Source of the DNA: Priestia megaterium
Lineage (GTDB): Bacteria > Bacillota > Bacilli > Bacillales > Bacillaceae_H
Assembly (NCBI RefSeq): GCF_009497655.1
Contig: NZ_CP023317.1
Location: 3,067,501-3,131,500, forward strand
Length of the DNA: 64,000 nucleotides
Direction of reading: 5' to 3'
Shown: in pieces, positions 15,647-24,353 of the stretch
How positions within the stretch are numbered: position 1 is the first letter of the stretch
Layout: every line of letters begins with the position of its first letter
Notes under the pieces: generated by a model
The model's input: the letters and a program-made list of their open reading frames with translations, nothing else
Told to the model about the DNA's origin: nothing
The model's database searches: none
Position numbers and translations under genes: made by a program

Positions 15647-16204
15647 TTATTTTACAACAGCTAACACTGTTTCTTTGAAGCTGTTATAAACATACGACCA
15701 AAGAGCCGGTTCTTCTTTATATCTTGTTCGTAACGCAGAAAAGACTTCTTTTTGCTTTTCTTCAAACGAAGGATCTTCTTTTGAAGGAAGTTCGGCGCGA
15801 AGCTCATCCACGATTTGCTGAACTTCAGGAGCACGAGGACCCCATTTACCTAGTAAATTTCCTTCATTATTAAAAATTAAAATAATCGGAATAGCACGGC
15901 CGCCGTTTGTTAAGTGACGATCAATTAATTCGGTGTCCGCATCGCGCAGTGCAACACGCACATCGATACCGGCAGCTTCAGCTACTTTACGAATGATTGG
16001 GTTAATCATCATCGCATCTCCGCACCAATCTTCAGTAATCGCTAAGAAGTGAAGCTTGTGAGCTTTTAATTTGTCAGCCAGTCCATCTTTAGGAAGCTGA
16101 AATTGTTCATAAACAGCTAAACTTTCCTCTTTTAATGTACTCATGTCGTTCATATATGTTTGAATTGATTTTCCTTCTTCAAAATACTGCTGTTCTGTTT
16201 TCAT
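15647..16204 (-). CDS. Thioredoxin-fold family protein
   Basis: 185 residues. The core LHFLAITEDWCGDAMMINPIIRKVAEA...VRVALRDADTELIDRHLTNGGRAIPIILIFN has a single cysteine at the thioredoxin active position (WCGDA in place of WCGPC) and a cis-proline (RAIPIIL). It therefore cannot form the usual CxxC disulfide; one-cysteine exchange is possible. Similar proteins are common in bacilli, with unknown targets. The ATG 16204 follows GAGGGATC; an upstream TTG is ignored. Confidence 0.85.
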   Translation of the reverse strand: MKTEQQYFEEGKSIQTYMNDMSTLKEESLAVYEQFQLPKDGLADKLKAHKLHFLAITEDWCGDAMMINPIIRKVAEAAGIDVRVALRDADTELIDRHLTNGGRAIPIILIFNNEGNLLGKWGPRAPEVQQIVDELRAELPSKEDPSFEEKQKEVFSALRTRYKEEPALWSYVYNSFKETVLAVVK

Positions 16205-16481
16205 CAAGATCCCTCTTTCTTTTTTGTATACGAATAGATTAGATATCCAATCTCGTTTTCGTCTTTTCTATACGCACTACTAGTATAGCTTTTAAGCACC
16301 ATGAATCAAAATATAAAAGTCTGCGTGCTCATTTTGATCATGTTTTTTTATTCTGCGACGGAATTCATAAAACTTCAATTTAAAAACAGCACATTGAGAT
16401 GTTATAAAAAAAGAGAATGGGGTACATGTACACTATCAATGTAACAAATTTTAAATCTTTGTGAATATTTGAGAATGTTTA
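16205..16481. other. Intergenic
   Basis: AT-rich, holding the minus-strand promoter of the thioredoxin-like gene. No other signal was seen before the Fur-controlled promoter that follows. Confidence 0.4.
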
Positions 16482-16520
16482 TTGTGTAACCGTCATCTTT
16501 TGATTATGATAATGATATGT
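16482..16520 (+). promoter_or_regulatory. Promoter overlapped by a Fur box
   Basis: TTGTGT (16482-16487), 17 bases, TATGAT (16505-16510). A 19-base Fur-box-like sequence starts at 16502 (GATTATGATAATGATATGT), matching 14 of 19 positions of the consensus GATAATGATAATCATTATC, with both 7-1-7 elements partly present. Repressor bound here would cover the -10. Confidence 0.65.
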
Positions 16521-16555
16521 TAGCTACTTGACTAAATATGGAGGATGAGGCGAAT

Positions 16556-16687
16556 ATGAATCAATCCCCGCATGAAAAGCGAAAAAAACGCAAACAGTTT
16601 GTAGAACGTTTAAGACTAAAAGGAATCAAAATAGAGCTGACAAAACCGCGCTCTCACTTTTCTTCACTATCCTTACTAAAATCATAA
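16556..16687 (+). CDS. Tiny basic protein, Fur-regulated FbpB/C-like
   Basis: 43 residues: MNQSPHEKRKKRKQFVERLR then LKGIKIELTKPRSHFSSLSL. Of the first 20 residues nine are Lys/Arg/His. Strong ribosome binding site GGAGGATGAGG. The Fur box just upstream and the size and charge recall the Fur-regulated basic proteins (FbpA/B/C) that act with the FsrA small RNA in the iron-sparing response of Bacillus subtilis. There is no clear sequence match to those, so the assignment is by context. A terminator follows at 16763. Confidence 0.7.
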   Translation: MNQSPHEKRKKRKQFVERLRLKGIKIELTKPRSHFSSLSLLKS

Positions 16688-16762
16688 CTCGTAGCCACCT
16701 TTTTCTAAAGCGGAACGGTATCGAATTTCAACTATCTATGCTAATGCTTACATATCATTTCA

Positions 16763-16794
16763 AAAAGAACAGCTTCTAAGTGCTGTTCTTTTTT
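16763..16794 (+). terminator. Terminator of the tiny basic gene
   Basis: AAAAAGAACAGC / GCTGTTCTTTTT with a TTCTAAGT loop. The transcript from 16520 to 16794 would be about 275 nt, most of it 3' untranslated. From 16795 to 17030 the sequence is AT-rich, the promoter region of the surface-protein gene. Confidence 0.88.
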
Positions 16795-17030
16795 GATGTT
16801 TCTTTATATTTCTGCTTTGTCAAAAAAATTATAAACCTTTTTCTTTATTTTCCCCTTTTTTCTACCTAGGTCTTTCCGCTCCCTTCCATATGGTATTCTC
16901 AAAATATATAGTTCTATAAATACCTTAAATTACCACTATATTCAAGGTATATATAATATAAGTATATATTGTAAATTTATAACTCTTACTATATAATCTT
17001 GTAGAAAACGTAAAAAAAAGGAGAAAATTG

Positions 17031-18164
17031 ATGAAAAAACTGGGGACAATTTTATTATCATTTCTGCTGTTTGTTGGCGTATTTCCAACGTCTTCATTCG
17101 CAGCCGCGTCAACATTTGACGCAGACTTCAACAAATATTTAAAATCGGTAAGCCAAACGCGAGGTTTTGAAGTAACCAAAGACGACGTTGAATATTCACT
17201 TTCACTGTATGACGATAGTCTTGAAAACTACGATACAATCGCAGATTTAGAAGATTTGTTAGGTGAACCGATTGCAGCTGACTTACATAACGTGCAAGAT
17301 TTGTATGCAGATTTTGACTTAGACAAAACAAGCTTAAATGCGTTATTAAAAGAGAACGGCCAAAGCTTAGACGATTATGTGTACCTAGATGATTTATACG
17401 ATGATGTCGGCTTCTATCTAGAAGGCGATGACTGGTATGAAGATGATGAGTCATATGACGAAGAAGACACTTCTTACGATGATGAATTAAGTGAAGAAGA
17501 TTTAAGCGGCTTACTATCATTTATGCAGTCTGAATTAGGCTTAACTTCAGAAGAGTTAAATCGAATTGAAGCACATTTTACATCGTTAGAAGATGAGCTT
17601 TCAAATGAAGCAACGCTTAACCGCTTAGATCAATTAGGCGAGCGCTTAGCGGCATTCGAAGATTTTGATACAGCAACAGAATTATCTGCTGATCAAATCG
17701 CTGAATTAATGTCTATTTATAAAGAAATGCTAACAATCTTCCATTTAGACGCTAAATTTTCACTTGTACAAGGTGGAAATGAAAGATCGCTTTCTCTTAC
17801 TGATTTAATCAACTTAGAAGAATTAAAAAATGCAAGTCTAAAAATTTCTCTTTATACAACAGACGGTAAATTTTTAGCAGACATGGTGATCACAGGCGAT
17901 ATGTTTAATTCTGATATCATCACAGACACAGGAAAAGAAGTAGAAAAATCTGCTGAAGCTGTAGCAAAACCAGCTCAAGCGCAAAAACCAGCAGTGGAAA
18001 AGAAACAAGAACCGGAGAAGCAACAAACGAACAGCGCTGTACAAAAAACCGTTAAAGGCGGAAAACTTCCGGAAACGGCTTCTAATTATGTAACAAATAC
18101 ATTAATTGGATTAGTGCTTGTAGCAGCTGGCTTTGTTCTTTTCCGCAAAGTGAGACGCGCATAA
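17031..18164 (+). CDS. Processed acidic surface protein with LPETA sorting signal
   Basis: 377 residues. Signal peptide (MKKLGTILLSFLLFVGVFPTSSFAAA), then a very acidic body rich in Asp/Glu/Leu (for example EDDESYDEEDTSYDDELSEED). A short linker of Pro/Ala/Lys/Gln follows, then KLPETASNYVTN, a hydrophobic stretch and RKVRRA. LPETA is the LPxTA type of signal recognised by class D sortases, which is the next gene. This matches the conserved 'processed acidic surface protein' family. ATG 17031 follows AAGGAGA; a TTG at 17028 is ignored. It has no repeats or known binding domain. Confidence 0.9.
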   Translation: MKKLGTILLSFLLFVGVFPTSSFAAASTFDADFNKYLKSVSQTRGFEVTKDDVEYSLSLYDDSLENYDTIADLEDLLGEPIAADLHNVQDLYADFDLDKTSLNALLKENGQSLDDYVYLDDLYDDVGFYLEGDDWYEDDESYDEEDTSYDDELSEEDLSGLLSFMQSELGLTSEELNRIEAHFTSLEDELSNEATLNRLDQLGERLAAFEDFDTATELSADQIAELMSIYKEMLTIFHLDAKFSLVQGGNERSLSLTDLINLEELKNASLKISLYTTDGKFLADMVITGDMFNSDIITDTGKEVEKSAEAVAKPAQAQKPAVEKKQEPEKQQTNSAVQKTVKGGKLPETASNYVTNTLIGLVLVAAGFVLFRKVRRA

Positions 18165-18165
18165 A

Positions 18166-18891
18166 ATGGAACCAAGAAAAACAAGAAGAACAATCAATCG
18201 TAAAAAGCGGTTGATTGTTCTTTCCCTTTTAGCCGCTGTCATCTGCTTTGGTCTTTGGTTTACAACAACAAACGCCTATAAATTTGCAAGAGGCTATTTG
18301 GCATTTAAAACAATGGATACAGAAGAACCAGCCGCAGCTTCAGTCTCTAAAAGCAAGGACTCATCAACAGCAGACTCTTCTGCTGAAGCTTCTTCTGTTG
18401 AACCCAAAAAAGCGGTACACTCTCGTACTGCTAGCTCAGAAAAAAAGCCAAAAGTGTCAAATGTGTCTTATCCGAAACAGCCAAAAATCGGTGATTTAAT
18501 GGGAGAACTATATATTCCTAAATTAAACGCGAAGCTGCCAATTTATCACGGTACGAACGAAGATGAATTAGAAAAAGGCGTCGGTCATTTTGCGGGAAGC
18601 GTGCTGCCTGGTCAAAACGACAATTCTGTTCTATCAGGACATCGCGATACGGTTTTTCGTAAGCTTGGCGACGTGGGTGAAGGCGATTCGCTTGTGGTAA
18701 GTACAGCAGCAGGCACCTTCACATACAAAGTAAACAAAGTACGAATTGTGGATGCGGATGACCGGACCGTTATTGTGCCAAAACCTAGAGCCACTTTAAC
18801 CGTCAGCACCTGTTATCCATTTAACTACGTTGGTTCAGCACCTGAACGCTATATTTTAGTCGCTCACCTTGTTGCATCAACAACAAAATAA
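18166..18891 (+). CDS. srtD: Class D sortase dedicated to the LPETA protein
   Basis: 241 residues. One N-terminal membrane anchor (RLIVLSLLAAVICFGLWF), a Ser/Ala/Lys-rich linker, then the sortase barrel. Catalytic residues are His in SVLSGHRDTVF, Cys in LTVSTCYPF and Arg in APERYILV. It cleaves between Thr and Ala of LPETA and transfers the substrate to peptidoglycan. Its ATG is one base after the stop of the substrate gene, so the pair is one operon with a single visible substrate. Confidence 0.93.
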   Translation: MEPRKTRRTINRKKRLIVLSLLAAVICFGLWFTTTNAYKFARGYLAFKTMDTEEPAAASVSKSKDSSTADSSAEASSVEPKKAVHSRTASSEKKPKVSNVSYPKQPKIGDLMGELYIPKLNAKLPIYHGTNEDELEKGVGHFAGSVLPGQNDNSVLSGHRDTVFRKLGDVGEGDSLVVSTAAGTFTYKVNKVRIVDADDRTVIVPKPRATLTVSTCYPFNYVGSAPERYILVAHLVASTTK

Positions 18892-18922
18892 AAAAGCTGC
18901 CCTTAAAGAGGCAGCTTTTTTT
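18890..18922. terminator. Terminator, sortase / exporter (convergent)
   Basis: AGCTGCC / GGCAGCT stem with A and T runs outside. It overlaps the stops of both convergent genes (18891 and 18921). Confidence 0.88.
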
Positions 18923-19712
18923 AATGAATAGATTTCATTAGTAAATCAAACCATATTTTCAACGAAGTCGCCGTAATAACGACTGCTAAGATCACTTGCA
19001 GCGACGCTACCTTCGTCTTTTGCCCGACAAAAGCGCCAATCGGAGCTGCTAGTAAGCTTGCTCCAATAATCATAAGCGCCGGAAGCAAAAGGACTTGATG
19101 CGTCATTACTTTACCGAATGTTGTTCCCATAGACGAAATAAACGTCACGGCTAATGAGCTTGCAATCGTTACGCGCACAGGAATTTTTAACACGGTAATC
19201 ATAATAGGAACAAGTAAAAATGCGCCTCCTGCTCCGACAATTCCCCCGCAAATCCCAACTAAAAACGCCAGGGCTGCTGCCAAAGGTTTTGAAAACGTCA
19301 CTTCGAATGAATCGGCCGCTGGATTATTTTTTTTGGGCATAAACATTAATCCTGCAGCAATTGTTGCCATCACGCCGTAAATGAAATTGATCATTCCTTC
19401 TGAAAACGAGTTTGATAGCGTTGAACCAATGAGACTACCAACTAAGACACTGACGCCCATATATAAAATTAACGGTTTATTCAAATAGCCGCCCTTTTTA
19501 TAAGCAAGAGCTCCTGAAACGGAGGCAAACAGCGACTGCACGGCTCCTATACCAGCTACTTCGTGCGCGCTGAATATTCCCACTCCTACAAGAGGCGGAA
19601 CAAATAGCAACAGCGGGTACAAAACAACTGACCCTCCAATTCCAAGCATACCTGCTAAAAATGACCCGAAAAACCCGAGTGCAAATACCGTTATTAATAG
19701 TTGTACATCCAT
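18921..19712 (-). CDS. TauE/SafE-family sulfite/anion exporter
   Basis: 263 residues, about eight membrane segments with the duplicated GxxxGGGxxG motifs typical of the family (GSFLAGMLGIGGSVVLYPLLL near 15-35, GICGGIVGAGGAFLLVPIM near 150-170). Members export sulfite or other organosulfur anions. The ATG 19712 is chosen because of GGTGGT 8 bases upstream; a longer reading lacks a site. A 14-bp palindrome lies 48 bases upstream. No sulfur-metabolism neighbours. Confidence 0.85.
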   Translation of the reverse strand: MDVQLLITVFALGFFGSFLAGMLGIGGSVVLYPLLLFVPPLVGVGIFSAHEVAGIGAVQSLFASVSGALAYKKGGYLNKPLILYMGVSVLVGSLIGSTLSNSFSEGMINFIYGVMATIAAGLMFMPKKNNPAADSFEVTFSKPLAAALAFLVGICGGIVGAGGAFLLVPIMITVLKIPVRVTIASSLAVTFISSMGTTFGKVMTHQVLLLPALMIIGASLLAAPIGAFVGQKTKVASLQVILAVVITATSLKIWFDLLMKSIH

Positions 19713-19759
19713 GTTTTTACCACCTGCTTTTATCAATCCAATATCATGTTTGTTAGAAA

Positions 19760-19773
19760 GTATGTATACATAC
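19760..19773. promoter_or_regulatory. Palindrome upstream of the TauE/SafE gene
   Basis: GTATGTATACATAC, a perfect 14-bp palindrome 48-61 bases before the ATG. It shares GTATGTATAC with the promoter of the rhodanese-like gene (4820-4829). A repressor operator is possible. The rest of 19774-20024 is unremarkable. Confidence 0.4.
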
Positions 19774-20024
19774 AACGCCTTATCTCTTCTTCCATTGTAT
19801 CACTGTATATGCTTCTTTTCTGTAAAAATATTGATAAAAGTGCTTTCAATTATTAATTTTTTTAATCATTAAAATCCTATCGACTTTATGCGTTATTTAC
19901 GTTTAGCTCAAACTTCCTCGTTCTCCGCTCTGCTACTTGTGGTAGAATAAAGAAAAACTAGATGTTAGAACTGCCTACATGCTACGCTTATCTCAGCAGG
20001 CCCATCATCACAGGAGGCTTTCGT

Positions 20025-20594
20025 ATGTTTGAATACAAAATTGATGACGAAGTTAGTTTGCATTTAATTGAATCAACTGACGCTTTCCCCTTGCTTTCTC
20101 TTATTAACGAGTCAAGACCTTACCTAAAAGAATGGCTCCCATGGGTAGATAGCATGCAAAGTATTGCTGACTATGATGAACTCATCCCTGAATGGAGAGC
20201 TCAATACTATAATAACCAAGGGTTCCAGGCGATCATTCGGTACTACGGAGAAATCGCCGGAATGATTGGTTTCCACGGAATTAATTGGGGAAATAAAAGT
20301 ACAAGTCTCGGCTATTGGATTGGACATGATTTCCAAGGAAAAGGCATTATGACAAGAGCCGTACACGGATGCCTGAATTATGCATTTAATACGTTAAACC
20401 TTCATCGAGTCGAAATACGCTGCGGCGTTAATAATGAAAAAAGCAAAGCCATCCCTACGCGTCTAGGTTTTACGGAAGAAGGCATTTGCAGAGAAGGTGA
20501 ATATCTATATGATCACTACCACGATCTTGTAATTTATGGCATGTTAAAACACGAGTGGAAGCAAGCTCCTTATGCTCCGTGGCTTCTTTCTTAA
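20025..20594 (+). CDS. GNAT acetyltransferase, RimL/YdaF type
   Basis: 189 residues: FEYKIDDEVSLHLIESTDAFPLLSLINESRPYLKEWLPWVD..., then SLGYWIGHDFQGKGIMTRAVHGCLNYAFNTLNLHRVEIRCGVNNEKSKAIPTRLGFTEEGICR. These are the motif A (Q/RxxGxG) and B of ribosomal-protein-type N-acetyltransferases, which use acetyl-CoA. The bacterial substrate is unknown. ATG 20025 follows AGGAGGC. It is followed by the hairpin at 20685. Confidence 0.9.
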   Translation: MFEYKIDDEVSLHLIESTDAFPLLSLINESRPYLKEWLPWVDSMQSIADYDELIPEWRAQYYNNQGFQAIIRYYGEIAGMIGFHGINWGNKSTSLGYWIGHDFQGKGIMTRAVHGCLNYAFNTLNLHRVEIRCGVNNEKSKAIPTRLGFTEEGICREGEYLYDHYHDLVIYGMLKHEWKQAPYAPWLLS

Positions 20595-20655
20595 AAAGTA
20601 GAATCATTTGGACAAGCTATCGTTTAAATAGGGTATAGTAAAAAGATTAAAAGAA

Positions 20656-20987
20656 GCTGGGACAACAATATGTGAGTTGAAGAGAAATCCGAACGAGGTT
20701 GATTCTTGATGAAGAATCAACCTCGTTCGGATTTTTTATTGTGATGCTGAACACAGGTTTCATTCAATGCAGGTGATACCAGCTGTTGATTGGAGGGCAA
20801 GACGAAGACTCCTGCGGAAAAAGCGGAATAGATGAGACCCCGCAGGAGAGAAGCGACGAGGAGGCTCATCGGCCGCCCGCGGAAAGCGAAGTCTTGTACG
20901 GAAATCAACAGCGGTGTAACAAGCGGTTCAGCTCATGTATCCAATTTGTTCGCCTTTTGATTGGAGCGATTTCGTTATGTTTCAACC
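20656..20987. repeat. Dispersed repeat, full copy 2 (inverted orientation)
   Basis: Starts GCTGGGACA (20656-20664) and ends in a diverged ATGTTTCAACC (20977-20987). The GC-rich core (20800-20890: GAGACCCCGCAGGAG...GAGGCTCATCGGCC) is the reverse complement of the core of copy 1. It sits between the convergent GNAT and phosphatase genes. Confidence 0.85.
20685..20737 (+). terminator. Long hairpin inside the repeat, terminator for the GNAT gene
   Basis: Perfect 23-bp stem: AAATCCGAACGAGGTTGATT plus CTT (20685-20707) against 20712-20734 with a GATG loop, then T residues. The same stem core occurs in the mini-copy at 40500-40533. Confidence 0.85.
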
Positions 20988-20993
20988 TATTTT

Positions 20994-21818
20994 TTAATTA
21001 AAATATTGAAGCTGTTCGCGGCGAAGCTTATCTTTTTGTTTGTCCGAAATTGAGTAGTCGTAGTTATAAATAGCTCCTTCCCAATCTCCATACATTGGAT
21101 TTGGAAACACAATTAGCTTTTGACCAAATGCTTCTTTTTGTTCTTCTACAAGCTTATTTCGATCGTTCATCGACTTTTTATCAAAGCCGCTAAAATCAGA
21201 TAAGTTATCACCAAACAGCAGGACTACATTATGATTCGTCGCTACTTTTTGACGGCGCGTTTCTTTTCCTTCGTCTTTTGGACCCGTCAACAGCACATGG
21301 TCTTTGGTTGCTTGAGGAATATGTAAATTCTTTAGGTTTTTAATTGTTGCCTCAAGCTGAGAAGTTGTACGGCCTGAAATGTAGTAAATATCTACACCTT
21401 TTTGATCTGCATACGTCAAGAAATCGACAGCACCTGGCACTGCTTTCGCTTTTGCTGCTTGCACCCATTCATCCCACTTATAAGGGAATCCTTTACCCGT
21501 TTTGATGGCTGAAGCTTGAAATGGGCTATTATCAAGCACGGTCTCATCTAAATCCAAAATAATGGCAGGCTTTTTATCGGTACTTTTTGCAAGCGCCTCA
21601 TCTAAACGAAGCTTCCCTGTATTATAGCCTTGGTAATACAAAGCTTTCATTTCGCCGGATGTCTGGTACCAAGCGTCCGCCATAATTTGCTGATCAGCTA
21701 GATTTTGAACGGGTTCTTTTTTCTCAGCAGAAACCTCTTTTTCCTGCTGAGGGGCACATGCTGTAAGCGAAAAAGCAAGTACAGCCACACCTGTCAGCGC
21801 TGATAATTTCTTATTCAT
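20994..21818 (-). CDS. Class C acid phosphatase / 5'-nucleotidase, lipoprotein e(P4) family
   Basis: 274 residues. Lipoprotein signal (SLTACAPQ); HAD superfamily phosphatase motif DLDETVLDN (catalytic Asp pair), IYYISGR (motif II), and LFGDNLSDFSGFD (acidic motif IV). It hydrolyses nucleotide monophosphates and other esters outside the cell. The start MNKKLS at 21818 is preferred over longer readings because it begins the signal peptide and follows GGAAGTGGATG. The stop lies right at the end of repeat copy 2. Confidence 0.92.
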   Translation of the reverse strand: MNKKLSALTGVAVLAFSLTACAPQQEKEVSAEKKEPVQNLADQQIMADAWYQTSGEMKALYYQGYNTGKLRLDEALAKSTDKKPAIILDLDETVLDNSPFQASAIKTGKGFPYKWDEWVQAAKAKAVPGAVDFLTYADQKGVDIYYISGRTTSQLEATIKNLKNLHIPQATKDHVLLTGPKDEGKETRRQKVATNHNVVLLFGDNLSDFSGFDKKSMNDRNKLVEEQKEAFGQKLIVFPNPMYGDWEGAIYNYDYSISDKQKDKLRREQLQYFN

Positions 21819-22235
21819 TTTGCATCCACTTCCATCTCTACATATTTTCATGTTAATAATGTTATATATTACCTCAATCAAACAAAAAATCAACACAAAT
21901 ACGAATAATATTTTAATTAATAATTAAAATAGTTCGTTTTAACTGATATTCCTTCCCTTTTTTTGACCATTATCCAAATATTTGTTTATACATTTTCCAA
22001 AATCCGTTTTTCTCATTCTTTCTTTTTAATCTTTTTTTAGAAACATATCGGCTTATCACTCATTTGCTCCAGAAGAACTCAATAAATCTGAATTATCTAA
22101 CTTTTTATCTTGTGTTAGATTCTCTCACAAAAGTGCTTTTTTTTGAAAAGATATATAGTAAAATAGATTTTGTGAATTAAAAGACGGTGTTTTCTATCGA
22201 AAGTATTGTATAAATATACAAAAGGGGATGGAGAT
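21819..22235. other. Divergent intergenic region
   Basis: About 420 AT-rich bases (over 70% A+T by eye) between divergent genes. It must hold two promoters. No operator, hairpin or small gene was identified. Confidence 0.4.
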
Positions 22236-22868
22236 ATGAATCACGTAAAACAATGGGGATGGATTACCTTTGGCTGCTTATGCGTTGCCATCGGAATTCA
22301 ATTTTTAACCGCTTCTAACCTCGTTATTGGCGGAACGGCAGGACTTGGCATTGTGCTGCAGCATTTAACCGGTATTTCATTTGGGGTATTGTTCTTTATC
22401 ATCAATCTACCGTTTTATTTTATGGCTCTTACACAAATTGGACTGCAGTTTACGATAAAAAGCTTCATCAGCGTTAGCTTGATGTCAGTGATGTCCGATT
22501 TATTAGCTGCCAACTTTTCATTTGCACTTCCGCATCCGCTTGTAGCCGCGGTTATGGGCGGCATTATCGTCGGCATTGGACTAATCTTTTTGTTTCGTCA
22601 CGGCTCTTCTCTTGGCGGAATCAACATGCTATGCGTGTTTCTTGATAAACGATTTGGCATTAATCCAGGTAAAACAATGCTTTTGACAGATGTGTTGATT
22701 GTAGGCTCTGCAACAGTGGTATTCGGCGTAGTTCAAGTTCTTTATTCGTTAATTGGTATTTTTATCATGACAGGACTGCTTGGACGCTATCACAAACGCT
22801 CGCCAATCGAACGAACTGGTGAACATATTGAAGAAGAAGCCAAGCAACAAACGGCTTCAACTATGTAA
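22236..22868 (+). CDS. YitT-family membrane protein without C-terminal domain
   Basis: 210 residues, six hydrophobic segments: WGWITFGCLCVAIGIQFLTASNLVIGGTAGLGIVLQHLTGISFGVLFFIINLPF is the conserved start of the YitT/DUF161 family, and GSSLGGINMLCVFLDKRFGINPGK the mid loop. It lacks the cytosolic DUF2179 domain present in the second YitT protein of this window (26525). Function unknown, transporter-like. ATG 22236 follows GGGGATGG. Confidence 0.85.
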   Translation: MNHVKQWGWITFGCLCVAIGIQFLTASNLVIGGTAGLGIVLQHLTGISFGVLFFIINLPFYFMALTQIGLQFTIKSFISVSLMSVMSDLLAANFSFALPHPLVAAVMGGIIVGIGLIFLFRHGSSLGGINMLCVFLDKRFGINPGKTMLLTDVLIVGSATVVFGVVQVLYSLIGIFIMTGLLGRYHKRSPIERTGEHIEEEAKQQTASTM

Positions 22869-22904
22869 AAAAACCGTGCGGAAATGATCCCGCACGGTTT
22901 TTTT
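22867..22904. terminator. Terminator, YitT / reductase (convergent)
   Basis: CCGTGCGG / CCGCACGG stem, loop AAATGATC, with A7 and T7 outside; works for both strands. Confidence 0.92.
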
Positions 22905-22908
22905 ACGC

Positions 22909-23907
22909 TTATTCTGCTACTTTTACAAGCTGTTTTCCTAAGTTTGCTCCTTCGAATAACCCAAGGAACGCTTCAGGTACATTTTCAAAACCTTCTACAA
23001 CGTTTTCGCTGTACTTGATTTTCCCTTGCTGCACCCATTCGCCTAACTGCTTAATGCCTTCAGGGAATTTGTCAGCATAGTCGGCTACGATAAACCCTTT
23101 CATTAGCGCACTGTTAATTAATAAAGGTGTTTGAACACGTGGTCCAACATCTTGTTTTTCTAAGTTATACAGTGAAATTTGGCCGCAAAGTGGAATGCGC
23201 GCAAATTTATTTAATAAGCTAACAACTGCATCTGAAATCTCTCCGCCGACGTTTTCAAAGTAAACGTCAACACCATTAGGACACGCTTCTTCTAACGCTT
23301 CTTTCACATTTCCTTTTTTATAATTAATCACTTCATCAAATCCGAGCTCATCTTTTAAATAAGCAATTTTATCTTCAGAACCTGCGATGCCGACAACACG
23401 TGCGCCTTTAATTTTAGCGATTTGACCAACAACAGATCCAACAGCACCTGCTGCACCGGAAACGACTACTGTTTCGCCTTCTTTTGGCTGACCGATTTCA
23501 AGCAGTCCAAAATAAGCTGTGAGACCAGGCATACCAAGAACGCCGATAGCCGTTGTAATTGGCGCTAGCTCTGGATCAACTTTCTGTAAGTTTTTTGCTT
23601 CTGCGGCTGAATAGCGTTTCCAAGGAAGCATACCTGTCACGATATCGCCTTCTTTAAAGCGATCTGATTTTGATTCCGTTACGCGTGCTACAATGCCGCC
23701 TGCAAGCGGTGCGTTTAGCTCAAATGGAGGAACATATGATTTTGTATCGTTCATGCGTCCTCTCATATACGGATCAACAGAAAGGTAAAGTGTTTGAACA
23801 AGTACCTCGCCTTCTTTCGCTGTAGGCATTTCAATTTTTTCGTATTTAAACGTATCTTTTGTTGGCATTCCCTTTGGGCGTTCTACTAATAAAATTTGTT
23901 CATTCAT
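22909..23907 (-). CDS. yfmJ: MDR-family NADP-dependent oxidoreductase (YfmJ-like)
   Basis: 332 residues, medium-chain reductase without the zinc ligands. VDPYMRGRM near 50 and GLTAYFGLLEIGQPKEGETVVVSGAAGAVGSVVGQIAKIKGARVVGIAGS are typical of the leukotriene B4 dehydrogenase/curcumin reductase group; they reduce alpha,beta-unsaturated ketones or aldehydes with NADPH. AAAGGAGCG lies upstream of the ATG. Its substrate in the cell is unknown. Confidence 0.93.
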   Translation of the reverse strand: MNEQILLVERPKGMPTKDTFKYEKIEMPTAKEGEVLVQTLYLSVDPYMRGRMNDTKSYVPPFELNAPLAGGIVARVTESKSDRFKEGDIVTGMLPWKRYSAAEAKNLQKVDPELAPITTAIGVLGMPGLTAYFGLLEIGQPKEGETVVVSGAAGAVGSVVGQIAKIKGARVVGIAGSEDKIAYLKDELGFDEVINYKKGNVKEALEEACPNGVDVYFENVGGEISDAVVSLLNKFARIPLCGQISLYNLEKQDVGPRVQTPLLINSALMKGFIVADYADKFPEGIKQLGEWVQQGKIKYSENVVEGFENVPEAFLGLFEGANLGKQLVKVAE

Positions 23908-24035
23908 CGATATCGCTCCTTTTTATTTCTCTGTTTTTTGTAAAATGTGCTAAACTTACCTTTGTTATTTTAAATTATATATTGTGCACAACGCAAAAAA
24001 TATGATTGTGCAATAACACCGAAGGAGAAAAAGAC

Positions 24036-24263
24036 ATGGAGCTAATTCGCTGTAAAGAAAATGTTGTTAAAAAACTAAACGAGTTTGTTCAAGTAACTCC
24101 CCCCGTTATTTTGTTTAAAAAAGGCAATATGTATCCGATTAAAATGGATATCAACTATAACTGGATTGCCACGGATGAACAAGGTCATGAGCATATTGTC
24201 GCTTCAAACACAAAGAATGTGCAGGACGACTACTGGTTTAGCTACCATTTTGACTTATATTAA
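24036..24263 (+). CDS. Hypothetical protein, 75 residues
   Basis: MELIRCKENVVKKLNEFV... then VILFKKGNMYPIKMDINYNWIATDEQGHEHIVAS and a final DDYWFSYHFDLY. It looks like a small beta-sheet domain of the kind found in short Bacillus proteins; no family recognised. ATG 24036 follows GAAGGAGAA; the reading extends upstream but without a site. Confidence 0.7.
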   Translation: MELIRCKENVVKKLNEFVQVTPPVILFKKGNMYPIKMDINYNWIATDEQGHEHIVASNTKNVQDDYWFSYHFDLY

Positions 24264-24320
24264 GGAGTTTCCCGGATTTACTCTTCGTAAACGTTATATA
24301 AATAAAGTGTTGCATCAGTA

Positions 24321-24353
24321 AAAAAACAGCGCCAGAATTCTGGCGCTGTTTTT
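24321..24353. terminator. Bidirectional terminator
   Basis: AAACAGCGCCAG / CTGGCGCTGTTT with AATT loop, between convergent genes. Confidence 0.92.
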
